A stretch of DNA of 64,000 bases from Streptomyces sp. ERV7 (GCF_001653515.1 NZ_LYOY01000029.1:744001-808000), one strand, 5' to 3'. Positions 42,439 to 53,441 are shown, counted from the first letter of the stretch. Numbers and translations: made by a program. The notes: generated from the sequence alone by a model not told the origin.

Positions 42439-44280
42439 ATGCTCATCAAGCCGCTGCCCCAGGCCGCCGCTCCTGCGGCCGACGCACCCCCCATAGAGGC
42501 AACCGACCGCCACCGCCTCACCGCCCCCCAGGCCCTCGCCGCACTCTCCCTGGACGCCATGGCCTCCGTCGCCTACGGCCCCGAGGCCATCGTGCTGGTG
42601 CTGGCCGCGGCCGGGTCGTACGGGCTCGGGTTCACCCTGCCCGTCACCCTCGCCATCGCCGCCCTGCTCGCCGTGCTCGTCGCCTCGTACCGCCAGGTCA
42701 TCGCCGCGTTCCCGAACGGCGGCGGCTCGTACGCGGTGGCCCGCGCCCACCTCGGCCCGCGCACCGGCCTGGTCGCCGCAGCCTCGCTCATCCTCGACTA
42801 CGTACTGAACGTCGCCGTCTCCGTCACCGCCGGCGTCGCCGCGCTGACCTCCGCCTTCCCGGGCCTCTACGGCGACCGCCTCGCCCTCTGCCTCGGCGTC
42901 CTCGCCCTCGTCACCGCCGTGAACCTGCGCGGCATCGTCGAGTCCGCCAAGGCCTTCCTCGTGCCCACGGTCGTCTTCGTCGGGGCGATCCTGGCGATCG
43001 TCGTCGCCGGGCTGTTCCGCGCCGGGCCGGTCTCGACTCAGGCGGCCGACGGGCACGCCTCCGTCCTGACCGGCAACGCCACCAGCGTGGGCGCGCTGCT
43101 CCTGCTCAAGGCGTTCGCGGCCGGCTGCTCCGCGCTGACCGGCGTCGAGGCCGTCGCCAACGCCGTACCGTCCTTCCGCGCCCCGGCCGCCCGGCGCGCC
43201 CAGCGCACCGAGGTCGCCCTGGGCGCCCTGCTCGGCATGATGCTGATCGGGCTGGCCGTGCTCATCGGCCGTTTCCACCTCCAGCCGGTCGAGGGCGTCA
43301 CCGTCCTCGCCCAGCTCGCGGACGCCTCCCTCGGCCACAACTGGGCTTTCTACGTGGTCCAGTTCGCCACCGTCGTGCTGCTCGCGCTCGCCGCCAACAC
43401 CTCCTTCGGCGGACTGCCCGTCCTCATGTCGCTGCTCGCCCGAGACAACTACCTGCCGCACGTCTTCGGTCTCAAGGCCGACCGCCAGGTGCACCGCCAC
43501 GGCGTCCTCGCGCTCGCCACCGTCTCGGGCGCGCTCCTGGTCTTCTCCGGCGGCGACACCAACACCCTGGTACCGCTGTTCGCGATCGGTGTCTTCGTCG
43601 GGTTCACCCTCTGCCAGACCGGCATGGTGCTGCACTGGAAGCGCGAGGCGTCCGCGCACTGGCGCGCCAAGGCCGCCCTCAACGGCTTCGGCGCCCTGCT
43701 GACCGGGGTGAGCGCGGTCGTCGTCACCGCGACCAAGTTCACCGACGGCGCCTGGCTCGTCGCGATCGCGCTGCCGCTGCTCGTGCTCGCCTTCGAGGCG
43801 GTGCACCGCGCGTACGACAGGATCAGCGAGCGCATCGGGCTCGGCCGCGTCCCCGAACCGCCGCACCGCGACCGCTCCCTGGTCATCGTGCCCGTCTCGC
43901 ACCTGTCCCGGCTCACCGCCGACGCGCTGAACGCGGCCGTGTCCCTGGGCGACGAGGTACGGGCGGTCACCGTCACCCACGCCGACGAGGAGGACCGCCG
44001 GGCCACCGAGGCGCTGCGCCGCGACTGGCAGCTGTGGAACCCGGGCGTGGAGCTGGTCGAACTGCACTCGCCGCACCGCACGGTGGGCCGCCCGGTCGCC
44101 GCGTACGTGGACCGGGTGCACCGCTACCACCCGCACACCCGGGTCACCGTGCTCATCCCGGAGGTCGAGCCCGCCCACGTCTGGCAGCGGCTGCTCCAGA
44201 ACCAGCGCGGCGCGGTCCTCGCGCACGCGGTGCGGCGCGACACGGACGCGGTCATCTGCCGGCTGCGCTTCCGGCTCTGA
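42439..44280 (+). CDS. APC-superfamily amino acid/polyamine permease
   Basis: A 613-residue transporter with 12 predicted membrane segments in residues about 25-440. A cytosolic C-terminal domain of about 160 residues follows. The first helix reads 'TAPQALAALSLDAMASVAYGPEAIVLVLAAAG', the unwound-helix pattern of APC proteins resembling KUP/YdaO-like members. 'AFAAGCSALTGVEAVANAVP' is the conserved helix 6 segment. The C-terminal part ('SLVIVPVSHLSRLTADALNAAVSLGDEVRAVTV') resembles a UspA-like fold. The substrate cannot be assigned. The proximity of a deletion joint means its native 5' end and promoter may be lost. AGGGG precedes ATG 42439. Confidence 0.78.
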   Translation: MLIKPLPQAAAPAADAPPIEATDRHRLTAPQALAALSLDAMASVAYGPEAIVLVLAAAGSYGLGFTLPVTLAIAALLAVLVASYRQVIAAFPNGGGSYAVARAHLGPRTGLVAAASLILDYVLNVAVSVTAGVAALTSAFPGLYGDRLALCLGVLALVTAVNLRGIVESAKAFLVPTVVFVGAILAIVVAGLFRAGPVSTQAADGHASVLTGNATSVGALLLLKAFAAGCSALTGVEAVANAVPSFRAPAARRAQRTEVALGALLGMMLIGLAVLIGRFHLQPVEGVTVLAQLADASLGHNWAFYVVQFATVVLLALAANTSFGGLPVLMSLLARDNYLPHVFGLKADRQVHRHGVLALATVSGALLVFSGGDTNTLVPLFAIGVFVGFTLCQTGMVLHWKREASAHWRAKAALNGFGALLTGVSAVVVTATKFTDGAWLVAIALPLLVLAFEAVHRAYDRISERIGLGRVPEPPHRDRSLVIVPVSHLSRLTADALNAAVSLGDEVRAVTVTHADEEDRRATEALRRDWQLWNPGVELVELHSPHRTVGRPVAAYVDRVHRYHPHTRVTVLIPEVEPAHVWQRLLQNQRGAVLAHAVRRDTDAVICRLRFRL

Positions 44281-44347
44281 GGGCGCACCGGCGACCGCCC
44301 CGGGAGCGGCTATTTCCAGCCACCCCCGGGGACCGTCGCCGTACGCC

Positions 44348-45358
44348 CTACAACGACACCGGGGCGGAACGTTCCGCCATCACCGGCTGGCCGCCCCGCA
44401 GCAGCGCCGTCCCCAGCGGGGTCAGCGTGTGCAGGACGGCGCTCCCGTGCCGCAGGGTCACCAGCAGGCCGGCCTCCCGCAGGACACCGGCGTGCTGGCT
44501 GGCCGAGGCGAGCGACACCCCCGCGCGGCGGGCGAGTTCGCTCGTCGTACAGCCGTGCCCTATCGACTGGAGCACCGCCGAGCGGGTGTGGCCGACGAGC
44601 CGGCCGAGCGAGGGGCCGGGCGCGGTGCCCGCGCTCTGCCTCTCGTACGGCGTGTGGGTGTGGGTCACCGGATACACCAGCACCGGCGGCAGCAGCGGGT
44701 CCTGGAGCGCCACCGGGGTGCGGCGGCAGAAGAAGGACGGCTGCAGCAGCAGCCCGCGGCCCTCCAGGTACAGGTCCCGGTCCACCGGGTAGTCCGCCTC
44801 CGGGGCGGGAGCCCGCCAGCGCATCATCGGCGGGAGCGAGGCGAGGAGTTCGTCCGCCCCGCCGTCCAGGAGCGCACGGCCGCGGGCCGCCCTGTCGGCG
44901 TCGACCCGGGCCTGGATGTGCGTCCAGTACGGCGAGATGGCGGCCCGGTGGTAGCTGTGGAGCACGCCCATGAGACGATCCAGCGGCTCGCTGCCGCCGT
45001 CGGCGAGCACCCGCAGCCATCGGGGCAGCCCTCGCGGCCCCGCGACCCGGGAGAGCTCGTCGTGCAGCCGGTCCTGTCCCGTCTCGCGTACGACCTCCAG
45101 CCCTGACCCGATGGTGTGCGGCCCTTCGGCGGGCGTGAGAAAGTCGGGAAAATAGCCGCGGCCCGGCACCACTGCGGAGAGCAGACGTGTTTCACCGTTC
45201 AACCGGGTACGCGTTTCCGTTCGCCATTCACCGAAGACTAGGGCGCCCCGACGGTCTCTTAATCGATGAAAGCTGAGAATCGTTTCCCACAGCGCGTCCG
45301 GACCAGGCGCCATGCGCACCCGGGCCAGGTCCACGCCAGTGAAATGAATACGCAGCAC
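44348..45358 (-). CDS. ArsR-type winged-helix regulator with long N-terminal domain
   Basis: A 336-residue protein of a Streptomyces-typical architecture. A long N-terminal domain ('RIHFTGVDLARVRMAPGPDALWETILSFHRLRDR' onward) is followed by an ArsR-like HTH near residues 280-315, 'HGCTTSELARRAGVSLASASQHAGVLREAGLL'. Such proteins are usually annotated as DUF5937/HTH_20 regulators; ligands are unknown and no metal-binding Cys pair is seen. GTG 45358 gives the conserved 'LRIHFTG' start. Three phased TGTTGCA repeats lie 22-51 bp upstream and are probably its operator. It is convergent with the permease. Confidence 0.85.
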   Translation of the reverse strand: MLRIHFTGVDLARVRMAPGPDALWETILSFHRLRDRRGALVFGEWRTETRTRLNGETRLLSAVVPGRGYFPDFLTPAEGPHTIGSGLEVVRETGQDRLHDELSRVAGPRGLPRWLRVLADGGSEPLDRLMGVLHSYHRAAISPYWTHIQARVDADRAARGRALLDGGADELLASLPPMMRWRAPAPEADYPVDRDLYLEGRGLLLQPSFFCRRTPVALQDPLLPPVLVYPVTHTHTPYERQSAGTAPGPSLGRLVGHTRSAVLQSIGHGCTTSELARRAGVSLASASQHAGVLREAGLLVTLRHGSAVLHTLTPLGTALLRGGQPVMAERSAPVSL

Positions 45359-45379
45359 CGAATCTCCACCTGTCTCGAA

Positions 45380-45409
45380 TGTTGCAACATGTTGCATCGT
45401 GTTGCATCC
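45380..45409. promoter_or_regulatory. three 10-bp direct repeats TGTTGCAnnn
   Basis: TGTTGCAACA, TGTTGCATCG and TGTTGCATCC follow one another exactly. The first is itself a perfect palindrome. The 10-bp period puts TGTTGCA on one face of the helix. Confidence 0.8.
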
Positions 45410-45802
45410 GCAATCGTCCCGCCCCTGAGTATGCCTACCGTCACACCCCGTGACCACCGGCCTTTCAGCCACACTTGAAAGGCATCGCGAGCAGCCCGTG
45501 TGTACCGAAAAGCTGTACGACGTCGGGCACGACACCGGGCCAACCGGAAAGACGTTGTGAGGACCGTGGGGGGCTTTGCTTCGTCTGGCGGCGGTCGGCA
45601 TGGTGGCGGCTCCGTGCCCGGCGGGGATGACAGAGTGCGGTTCGCGGATGGGGATCCGTGAACCGCACTCTGCATTTAGGGCCACGGGTCCGTTAAATGT
45701 CCGCACTTCAACAGGAATTAAGCGGACGCACACCCAGATAACATCCGCGCTCGGCCGCGGAACAGGCCCGGAAGAACAAGCGGAAGGGCACGCGTGCATG
45801 CG
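45410..45802. other. 393-bp structured non-coding region with a 19-bp hairpin
   Basis: I find no supported gene. The outstanding element is 45631-45672: CAGAGTGCGGTTCGCGGAT, a GGGG loop and the complementary arm, 19 bp with a single G-T pair. Downstream, CATTTA/TAAATG (45673-45699) and GTCCGC/GCGGAC (about 45699-45728) can form further stems. The composition is AT-richer than the surroundings. It could hold a non-coding RNA or a terminator for rightward transcription. Confidence 0.5.
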
Positions 45803-45839
45803 GAAGGGGCAGCACCCCCGCACAGGGTGCCGCCCCTTC
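45803..45839 (-). terminator. ppdK terminator
   Basis: GAAGGGGC-AGCACCC and GGGTGC-CGCCCCTTC form an interrupted stem 66 bp past the ppdK stop codon. Confidence 0.75.
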
Positions 45840-45905
45840 TATGTGAACCGGAACCGCCGTCGGATCGGTGTTGAGGGTCGGGGACCCGACGGCGGCTCCG
45901 GAGCT

Positions 45906-48629
<2,724 letters not shown>

Positions 48630-49060
48630 GGGTCTCGACTCCTCGGCTCTCCGAAAAAGCGTGGCGGCTGCCCTGACGGCGAGGAACATACCCAGATCGA
48701 AGGTGTCTGGGTACGTCCACTTGCGCGTCATGGGGCCTTAACCACTCGTCCGCCAGCAGATCGAAAGTAACCGCCATGTAACCGGAGCGATCATGATGCC
48801 TTCACTCCCTGAAGGATCACTTGCCCGTAGAGCGTGATTTCCGCTCGTTCGAGCGGGCACATCGACAAGTGAGTTCACTTCTTGAAGACAGAAGGGGTGG
48901 CACTCAGTGCCACCCCTTCTAGAGGTGCAGCCGCTCAAAAACTGCTCATCTGAGCGCAACCCCTATCAGGGGTGGCGAGAATCACGCTGCCGGGCGGGCC
49001 GGAATTCCACGATCCGGACCATCGATCACGCCATCGATCACGTCGTCGATGACGCCAGAG
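48630..49060. other. 431-bp intergenic region upstream of ppdK
   Basis: No protein gene is convincing. It holds the ppdK promoter region and the orphan terminator at 48890-48920. The stretch 48921-49060 between two terminators, with repeated ATCGATCACG, is long enough for a small RNA, but I see no tRNA-like fold. Confidence 0.4.
48890..48920. terminator. strong bidirectional hairpin, 14-bp stem
   Basis: AGAAGGGGTGGCAC and its complement flank TCA. No annotated gene ends at this point: the dus gene already has its own terminator 140 bp before it. Confidence 0.75.
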
Positions 49061-49097
49061 CGAAACGGCGGAACCGGGAGCCGGTTCCGCCGTTTCG
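49061..49097 (-). terminator. dus terminator, perfect 17-bp stem
   Basis: CGAAACGGCGGAACCGG and its exact complement enclose GAG, 18 bp past the dus stop codon. Confidence 0.88.
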
Positions 49098-49114
49098 ATG
49101 CAGTTGATCCCGGT

Positions 49115-50242
49115 TCAGCCGCCGGAGGTGTCCAGCTCGGCGTCCGCACTGATGCCCGAGCAGTCGTACGGGTCCTTCAGCCAGCCGTCCGGCAGGACCA
49201 CCCGGTTGTTGCCCGAGGTGCGCCCGCGCGGCCCGTCCGCGCCGTCCGGCCACGCCTGGTCCAGGTCGAGCTCGCTCAACTGAGCGCTCAGCTCGTCCAG
49301 GGAGGAGGTGATCGCCAGACGCCCCCGCATCTCCGAGCCGACCGCGAAGCCCTTGAGGTACCAGGCCACGTGCTTGCGGAAGTCGATCACGCCGCGCGTC
49401 TCGTCGCCGATCCACTCACCGAGCAGCGTGGCGTGCCGCACCATCACCTCCGCGACCGTGCGCAGGGTGGGGCGCGCGTAGGAGTCCGTGCCCTCGAACG
49501 CGGCCACCAGGTCGCCGAAGAGCCAGGGGCGGCCGAGGCAGCCGCGGCCCACGACGACGCCGTCGCAGCCGGTCTCCTTCATCATCCGCAGCGCGTCCTC
49601 GGCGGACCAGATGTCGCCGTTGCCGAGCACCGGGATCTCCGGGACGTGCTCCTTGAGACGCGCGATGGCGTCCCAGTCGGCGGTGCCCCCGTAGTGCTGG
49701 GCGGCCGTGCGGCCGTGCAGCGCTATCGCGGTCACGCCCTCCTCGACGGCGATCCGCCCGGCGTCCAGGAACGTGATGTGGTCGTCGTCGATGCCCTTGC
49801 GCATCTTCATGGTGACCGGCAGGTCGCCCGCGTTGGAGACCGCCTCGTTGAGGATGGCGCGCAGCAGCGGCCGCTTGTAGGGCAGGGCCGATCCCCCGCC
49901 CTTGCGCGTCACCTTGGGCACCGGGCAGCCGAAGTTCAGGTCGATGTGGTCGGCCAGGTCCTCGTCGACGATCATCCGGACCGCCTTGCCGACGGTGACC
50001 GGGTCCACGCCGTACAGCTGGATCGAGCGAGGCGTCTCCGTCTCGTCGAAGTGGATCAGCTGCATGGTCTTCTCGTTGCGCTCGACCAGCGCCCGCGTCG
50101 TGATCATCTCGCTCACGAACAGCCCCTTGCCGCCGCTGAACTCGCGGCACAGGGTACGGAACGGGGCATTGGTGATGCCGGCCATGGGTGCCAGCACCAC
50201 GGGCGGCTGCACGGCGTGCGGGCCGATGTTGAGCGTGGTCAT
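49115..50242 (-). CDS. dus: tRNA-dihydrouridine synthase (DusB-like)
   Basis: A 375-residue FMN enzyme that reduces uridines in the tRNA D-loop with NADPH. 'VVLAPMAGITNAPFRTLCREF' is the FMN-binding start. The catalytic Cys lies in 'IDLNFGCPVPKVTRKGGGSAL'. 'VTMKMRKGIDDDH', 'ALHGRTAAQHYGG' and 'VLGNGDIWSAEDA' complete the Dus signature, with the C-terminal helical domain present. ATG 50242 is chosen over an in-frame upstream start; a GACAAT -10-like box lies 6 nt upstream. It is divergent from an MFS exporter. Confidence 0.93.
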   Translation of the reverse strand: MTTLNIGPHAVQPPVVLAPMAGITNAPFRTLCREFSGGKGLFVSEMITTRALVERNEKTMQLIHFDETETPRSIQLYGVDPVTVGKAVRMIVDEDLADHIDLNFGCPVPKVTRKGGGSALPYKRPLLRAILNEAVSNAGDLPVTMKMRKGIDDDHITFLDAGRIAVEEGVTAIALHGRTAAQHYGGTADWDAIARLKEHVPEIPVLGNGDIWSAEDALRMMKETGCDGVVVGRGCLGRPWLFGDLVAAFEGTDSYARPTLRTVAEVMVRHATLLGEWIGDETRGVIDFRKHVAWYLKGFAVGSEMRGRLAITSSLDELSAQLSELDLDQAWPDGADGPRGRTSGNNRVVLPDGWLKDPYDCSGISADAELDTSGG

Positions 50243-50271
50243 TACGCCATTGTCGCGCATCCCCGCGGTAA

Positions 50272-50318
50272 TTAGTTAGCCGTACTACATGGACCGGGTC
50301 GTTAGTTAGGCGTACTAT
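50272..50318. promoter_or_regulatory. pair of 16-bp direct repeats overlapping the MFS promoter
   Basis: TTAGTTAGCCGTACTA (50272-50287) and TTAGTTAGGCGTACTA (50302-50317) lie exactly 30 bp apart. Each is an imperfect palindrome (TAGT...ACTA). The second covers the -10 box TACTAT (50313-50318). Confidence 0.8.
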
Positions 50319-50324
50319 CTAGGG

Positions 50325-51779
50325 ATGCCCGATCTCAGCCCCCGCCGCCGCATACTCGTGCTGGCGATCTGCTGCATGAGCCTGCTGATCGTCGGCCTCG
50401 ACAACACGATCCTGAACGTGGCACTGCCCACCATGCAGCGCGAACTGCACACCACGGTCTCCGGGATGCAGTGGACGATCGACGCCTACACCCTCGTCCT
50501 CGCCTCCCTGCTGATGCTCGCGGGCTCGACCGCCGACCGGATCGGACGGCGCCGGGTCTTCATGGCGGGCCTGGTCGTCTTCACCCTCGGCTCGCTGCTC
50601 TGCTCGCTCGCCCCGAACCTGGGCTCCCTGGTCGCCTTCCGCACGATCCAGGCGGTCGGCGGCTCGATGCTCAACCCGGTGGCGATGTCGATCATCACCA
50701 ACACCTTCACCGAGCCGCGCGAACGCGCCCGCGCCATCGGTGTGTGGAGCGGCGTCGTCGGGATCTCCATGGCGGCGGGCCCGATCGTCGGCGGCCTTCT
50801 GGTCGACTCGGTCGGCTGGCGCTCGATCTTCTGGATCAACCTGCCGGTGGGACTCGCCGCGCTCCTGCTGACCTGGCGTTACGTGCCGGAGTCGCGCGCC
50901 CCGAAGCCGCGCCGCCCCGACCCCGTGGGCCAGGCACTGGTCGTGACCCTGCTCGGCTCCCTGACGTACGCGATCATCGAGGCGCCGAGCGCGGGCTGGA
51001 CGTCGGTACGGATCCTGTTCTTCTGCGCACTCGCGCTCACCGCGCTCACCGCCCTGCTCGTCCACGAGCCCAGGCGCCGCGAACCACTGATCGACCTGCG
51101 CTTCTTCCGCAGCGCTCCGTTCAGCGGGGCCACGGTGATCGCCGTCTCGGCGTTCGCCGCGCTGGGCGGCTTCCTGTTCGTCAACACGCTCTATCTGCAG
51201 AACGTACGCGGCCTCGACGCCCTGCACGCCGGGCTCTACATGGTGCCGATGGCGGCCGTCACCATGGTGGTCGCACCGCTGTCCGGCCGGCTGGTCGCGA
51301 GCCGGGGCCCGCGCCCCTCGCTGCTGATCGCGGGCGTCACGATGGCCGCGAGCGGGCTGCTGTTCGCGGCCTTCGACGGCGAGTCGTCGAACGCCCTGCT
51401 CTTCACCGGGTACGTCCTGTTCGGCCTCGGCTTCGGCATGGTCAACTCCCCCATCACCAACACGGCCGTCTCCGGCATGCCCCGCGCCCAGGCGGGCGTC
51501 GCGGCGGCGGTGGCCTCCACCAGCCGCCAGACCGGCCAGACGCTGGGGGTCGCCGTGATCGGCGCGGTGCTGGCGGGCGGCCTGTCCGGCGCGGCCTCGG
51601 GCACCTACGCCGCCTCGTTCCCGGACGCCGCCCGCCCGGCCTGGTGGATCATCACCGGCTGCGGGCTCGCGGTCCTGCTGATGGGAGCGGCCACCAGCGG
51701 CCGCCGGGCCCGGGAGTCGGCGCGGCGGACGGCGGAGCGGCTGGAGGAGACGGAGAAGGTGGGGGCGGGGGTGGCGTGA
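50325..51779 (+). CDS. MFS drug-efflux transporter, DHA2 (14-TM, EmrB/QacA) type
   Basis: A 484-residue membrane protein. Motif C-like and DHA2 signatures include 'LDNTILNVALPTMQREL' (helix 1), 'LLMLAGSTADRIGRRRVFMAG' (motif A) and 'RTIQAVGGSMLNPVAMSIITNTF' (helix 4). About 14 hydrophobic segments are visible. The C-terminus is charged. It probably exports a hydrophobic compound by proton antiport. The start is leaderless (TACTAT 6 nt before ATG). The operator pair suggests tight control, but no regulator gene is adjacent. Confidence 0.9.
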   Translation: MPDLSPRRRILVLAICCMSLLIVGLDNTILNVALPTMQRELHTTVSGMQWTIDAYTLVLASLLMLAGSTADRIGRRRVFMAGLVVFTLGSLLCSLAPNLGSLVAFRTIQAVGGSMLNPVAMSIITNTFTEPRERARAIGVWSGVVGISMAAGPIVGGLLVDSVGWRSIFWINLPVGLAALLLTWRYVPESRAPKPRRPDPVGQALVVTLLGSLTYAIIEAPSAGWTSVRILFFCALALTALTALLVHEPRRREPLIDLRFFRSAPFSGATVIAVSAFAALGGFLFVNTLYLQNVRGLDALHAGLYMVPMAAVTMVVAPLSGRLVASRGPRPSLLIAGVTMAASGLLFAAFDGESSNALLFTGYVLFGLGFGMVNSPITNTAVSGMPRAQAGVAAAVASTSRQTGQTLGVAVIGAVLAGGLSGAASGTYAASFPDAARPAWWIITGCGLAVLLMGAATSGRRARESARRTAERLEETEKVGAGVA

Positions 51780-51857
51780 CCCCGGCCCCCGTCGCCCCGT
51801 CCACGCGCGCGTACCCCCGGCCTCCCGCAGCCCCCGGGGGCCTCGGCCCACGCGCGG

Positions 51858-52091
51858 TCACGCGAACGCCTCCTCCCCCGGCCCCGCCGAGTGGTCGGGG
51901 TGGCGCGTGATCTCCGCGTTCGCCCGCTGGACCCGCTCGCGCTCTCGCGTCTTCCTGGCCGCCTCACGTTCGGCGTGCCAGGCGTCACAGACGTCGCACC
52001 CCGGGGCGCCGACCGGCTCCCGACCGTAAGCCGGGTCCACCTCGCTGACAGGTACCGGCCCTGTCGGCAGCCCCACCGGAAATGCCCACAT
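51858..52091 (-). CDS. small hydrophilic protein, coupled to 52091-52294
   Basis: A 77-residue protein starting 'MWAFPVGLPTGPVPVSEVDPAYG'. A 'CDVCDAWHAEREAARK' segment (CxxC) precedes a long Arg/Glu helix, 'KTRERERVQRANAEITRHPDH'. I recognise it only as a kind of small ORF often found beside XRE-DUF397 genes in Streptomyces. The CxxC plus His could bind a metal. ATG 52091 shares one base with the stop of the upstream gene (TGATG). Confidence 0.6.
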   Translation of the reverse strand: MWAFPVGLPTGPVPVSEVDPAYGREPVGAPGCDVCDAWHAEREAARKTRERERVQRANAEITRHPDHSAGPGEEAFA

Positions 52092-52294
52092 CAGCGCCAC
52101 CGGCCCACGGGAGTCTCGAACACGCGGACCCGCACCAGCTCCTCGGGGGAAAGGTGCCGCAGGGCTTCGGGCGCCGTGGCCCACTCGGTCCCGCCGCCGG
52201 GGGGACACAGGTAGACGCTCCCTTCGTAGCGTTGCCGCACTATGCCGATCCTGTCGCCGTTCGCGGTGTCGGCCACATATTCCGGGCTCGCCAT
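52091..52294 (-). CDS. small hypothetical protein divergent from the XRE regulator
   Basis: A 67-residue soluble protein: 'MASPEYVADTANGDRIGIV', a short beta-rich region with 'VYLCPPGGGTEWATAP', then 'LRHLSPEELVRVRVFETPVG'. No family is recognised with confidence. ATG 52294 has a good GAGAGGAG RBS, so it is really expressed. It is the first gene of a two-gene unit divergent from the XRE-DUF397 pair. Confidence 0.6.
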   Translation of the reverse strand: MASPEYVADTANGDRIGIVRQRYEGSVYLCPPGGGTEWATAPEALRHLSPEELVRVRVFETPVGRWR

Positions 52295-52357
52295 GGCCGC
52301 TCCTCTCCGTAGCGCTCTCACTACCGGGTGTTCAGCGTGGCTCACACCTGGGAACCA

Positions 52358-52371
52358 TTCAACGTGTTGAA
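52358..52371. promoter_or_regulatory. palindrome between divergent units
   Basis: TTCAACGTGTTGAA is a perfect 14-bp palindrome 28 bp before the XRE start and 64 bp before the 52294 start, well placed as the XRE operator. Confidence 0.55.
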
Positions 52372-52398
52372 AGCGAACGAAAGGTCGGTGAACAGCCC

Positions 52399-53235
52399 TT
52401 GAACCGCAAGGAGTTGAGCCCGGACGCCTCGCCGCAGGCGGCTTACGGGGCGCGCCTGCGCAGCCTGCGGGAGGCGCGCGGCTGGACGCAGGACGAGCTC
52501 GGCGAACGCACGGAGTACTCCAGTGTGCATATCTCGGCGGTCGAAACTGGCCGGAAGCCTCCGACTCTCCGGTTCTCGCGCAGTGCGGACCGGGCGTTCG
52601 GCCTTGAGGGCACGGCGGATACGTTCGAGCGTGGGTACCGTGAGCTTCGACAGGGCGGTCTGCTGGAAGGGTTCCCGGAGTACGTCAAGTACGAAGGGCG
52701 CGCGGTAGAGGTCCGGTTGTACGAAGTGGGCGTCATCCCGGGCTTGCTTCAGACCAGGGAGTACGCGGCAACGCTGGAAGCCGACGCGGTACGGCGGGAG
52801 GCCAGCACGCCCGAACAGGCGGAAGAACGCGTGGGGTTGGTGGCCCGGAGGCAGTCCACACTCGCCCGGACCCCATCCCCCTTGATCCATGCTGTGCTCG
52901 ACGAAAGCTGTATTCGGCGGCCGATGGGCGACCCTTCGGTCATGGTTGCCCAGTTCGATCGCCTGCTGGAGTTCGCCGCGATGCCGAACACCTTGCTCCA
53001 GATCGCCCCCTTCAGCATGGGGGCGAGGAGACCATTCAGCCTGCCGGTAACCGTGTTGACCATGCCGGACCGCTCGATCATGTCCTACGCCGAGTCGGCA
53101 CAGCGAGGACATCTGGAGCGGGATGTCGCCGCTGTCGTGGCCATACTTAAGTCATACCATCAGTTGCAGGCCGAGGCGTTGCCCCAAACGGCGTCTGTGG
53201 CCCTGATCGACCAGCTCCGAAAGGGGTCCAAGTGA
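52399..53235 (+). CDS. XRE-family regulator with DUF5753 domain
   Basis: A 278-residue regulator. The HTH_XRE at residues 16-70 reads 'YGARLRSLREARGWTQDELGERTEYSSVHISAVETGRKPP'. The C-terminal DUF5753 region includes 'VIPGLLQTREYAATL', 'LIHAVLDESCIRRPMG', 'LQIAPFSMGA' and 'TMPDRSIMSYAES'. Streptomyces genomes carry dozens of such genes, each followed by a small DUF397 gene; WhiJ-type members affect development. The start is TTG 52399. The stop overlaps the DUF397 start. Confidence 0.9.
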   Translation: MNRKELSPDASPQAAYGARLRSLREARGWTQDELGERTEYSSVHISAVETGRKPPTLRFSRSADRAFGLEGTADTFERGYRELRQGGLLEGFPEYVKYEGRAVEVRLYEVGVIPGLLQTREYAATLEADAVRREASTPEQAEERVGLVARRQSTLARTPSPLIHAVLDESCIRRPMGDPSVMVAQFDRLLEFAAMPNTLLQIAPFSMGARRPFSLPVTVLTMPDRSIMSYAESAQRGHLERDVAAVVAILKSYHQLQAEALPQTASVALIDQLRKGSK

Positions 53236-53441
53236 CGACCATATCCCCCCGCTGGTTCACGAGTTCGTACAGCGGAAACGGCGGCCAGTGCGTGCAGGTC
53301 GCCACGAACCTTGCCGCCACGCACGGCGTGGTCCCCGTCCGTGACTCCAAGACCCCGAACGGCCCGGCCCTGAACGTTCCCGCGGATGCGTTCTCTTCCT
53401 TCGTGGCAAGTCTCAAGGCCGGAGAGCTCGGCGCCATCTGA
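53232..53441 (+). CDS. DUF397 domain protein
   Basis: A 69-residue protein with the DUF397 pattern 'WFTSSYSGNGGQCVQVA', 'VPVRDSKTPNGPALNVPADAFSSFVASLKAGEL'. DUF397 proteins are encoded with, and thought to modulate, the upstream XRE-DUF5753 regulator. Its role may resemble an antitoxin or anti-regulator partner, as proposed for BldB/WhiJ-like sets. GTG 53232 overlaps the XRE stop (GTGA). Confidence 0.92.
   Translation: MTTISPRWFTSSYSGNGGQCVQVATNLAATHGVVPVRDSKTPNGPALNVPADAFSSFVASLKAGELGAI

Noticed and set aside
41643..44792. 1049-residue SDR-permease fusion protein
   Set aside because: After residue 260 the frame is the wrong one for the permease; the genes are separate and the SDR is merely truncated.
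48921..49060. Possible tRNA between the two terminators
   Set aside because: No T-loop GGTTCGAxTCC or acceptor pairing could be found.
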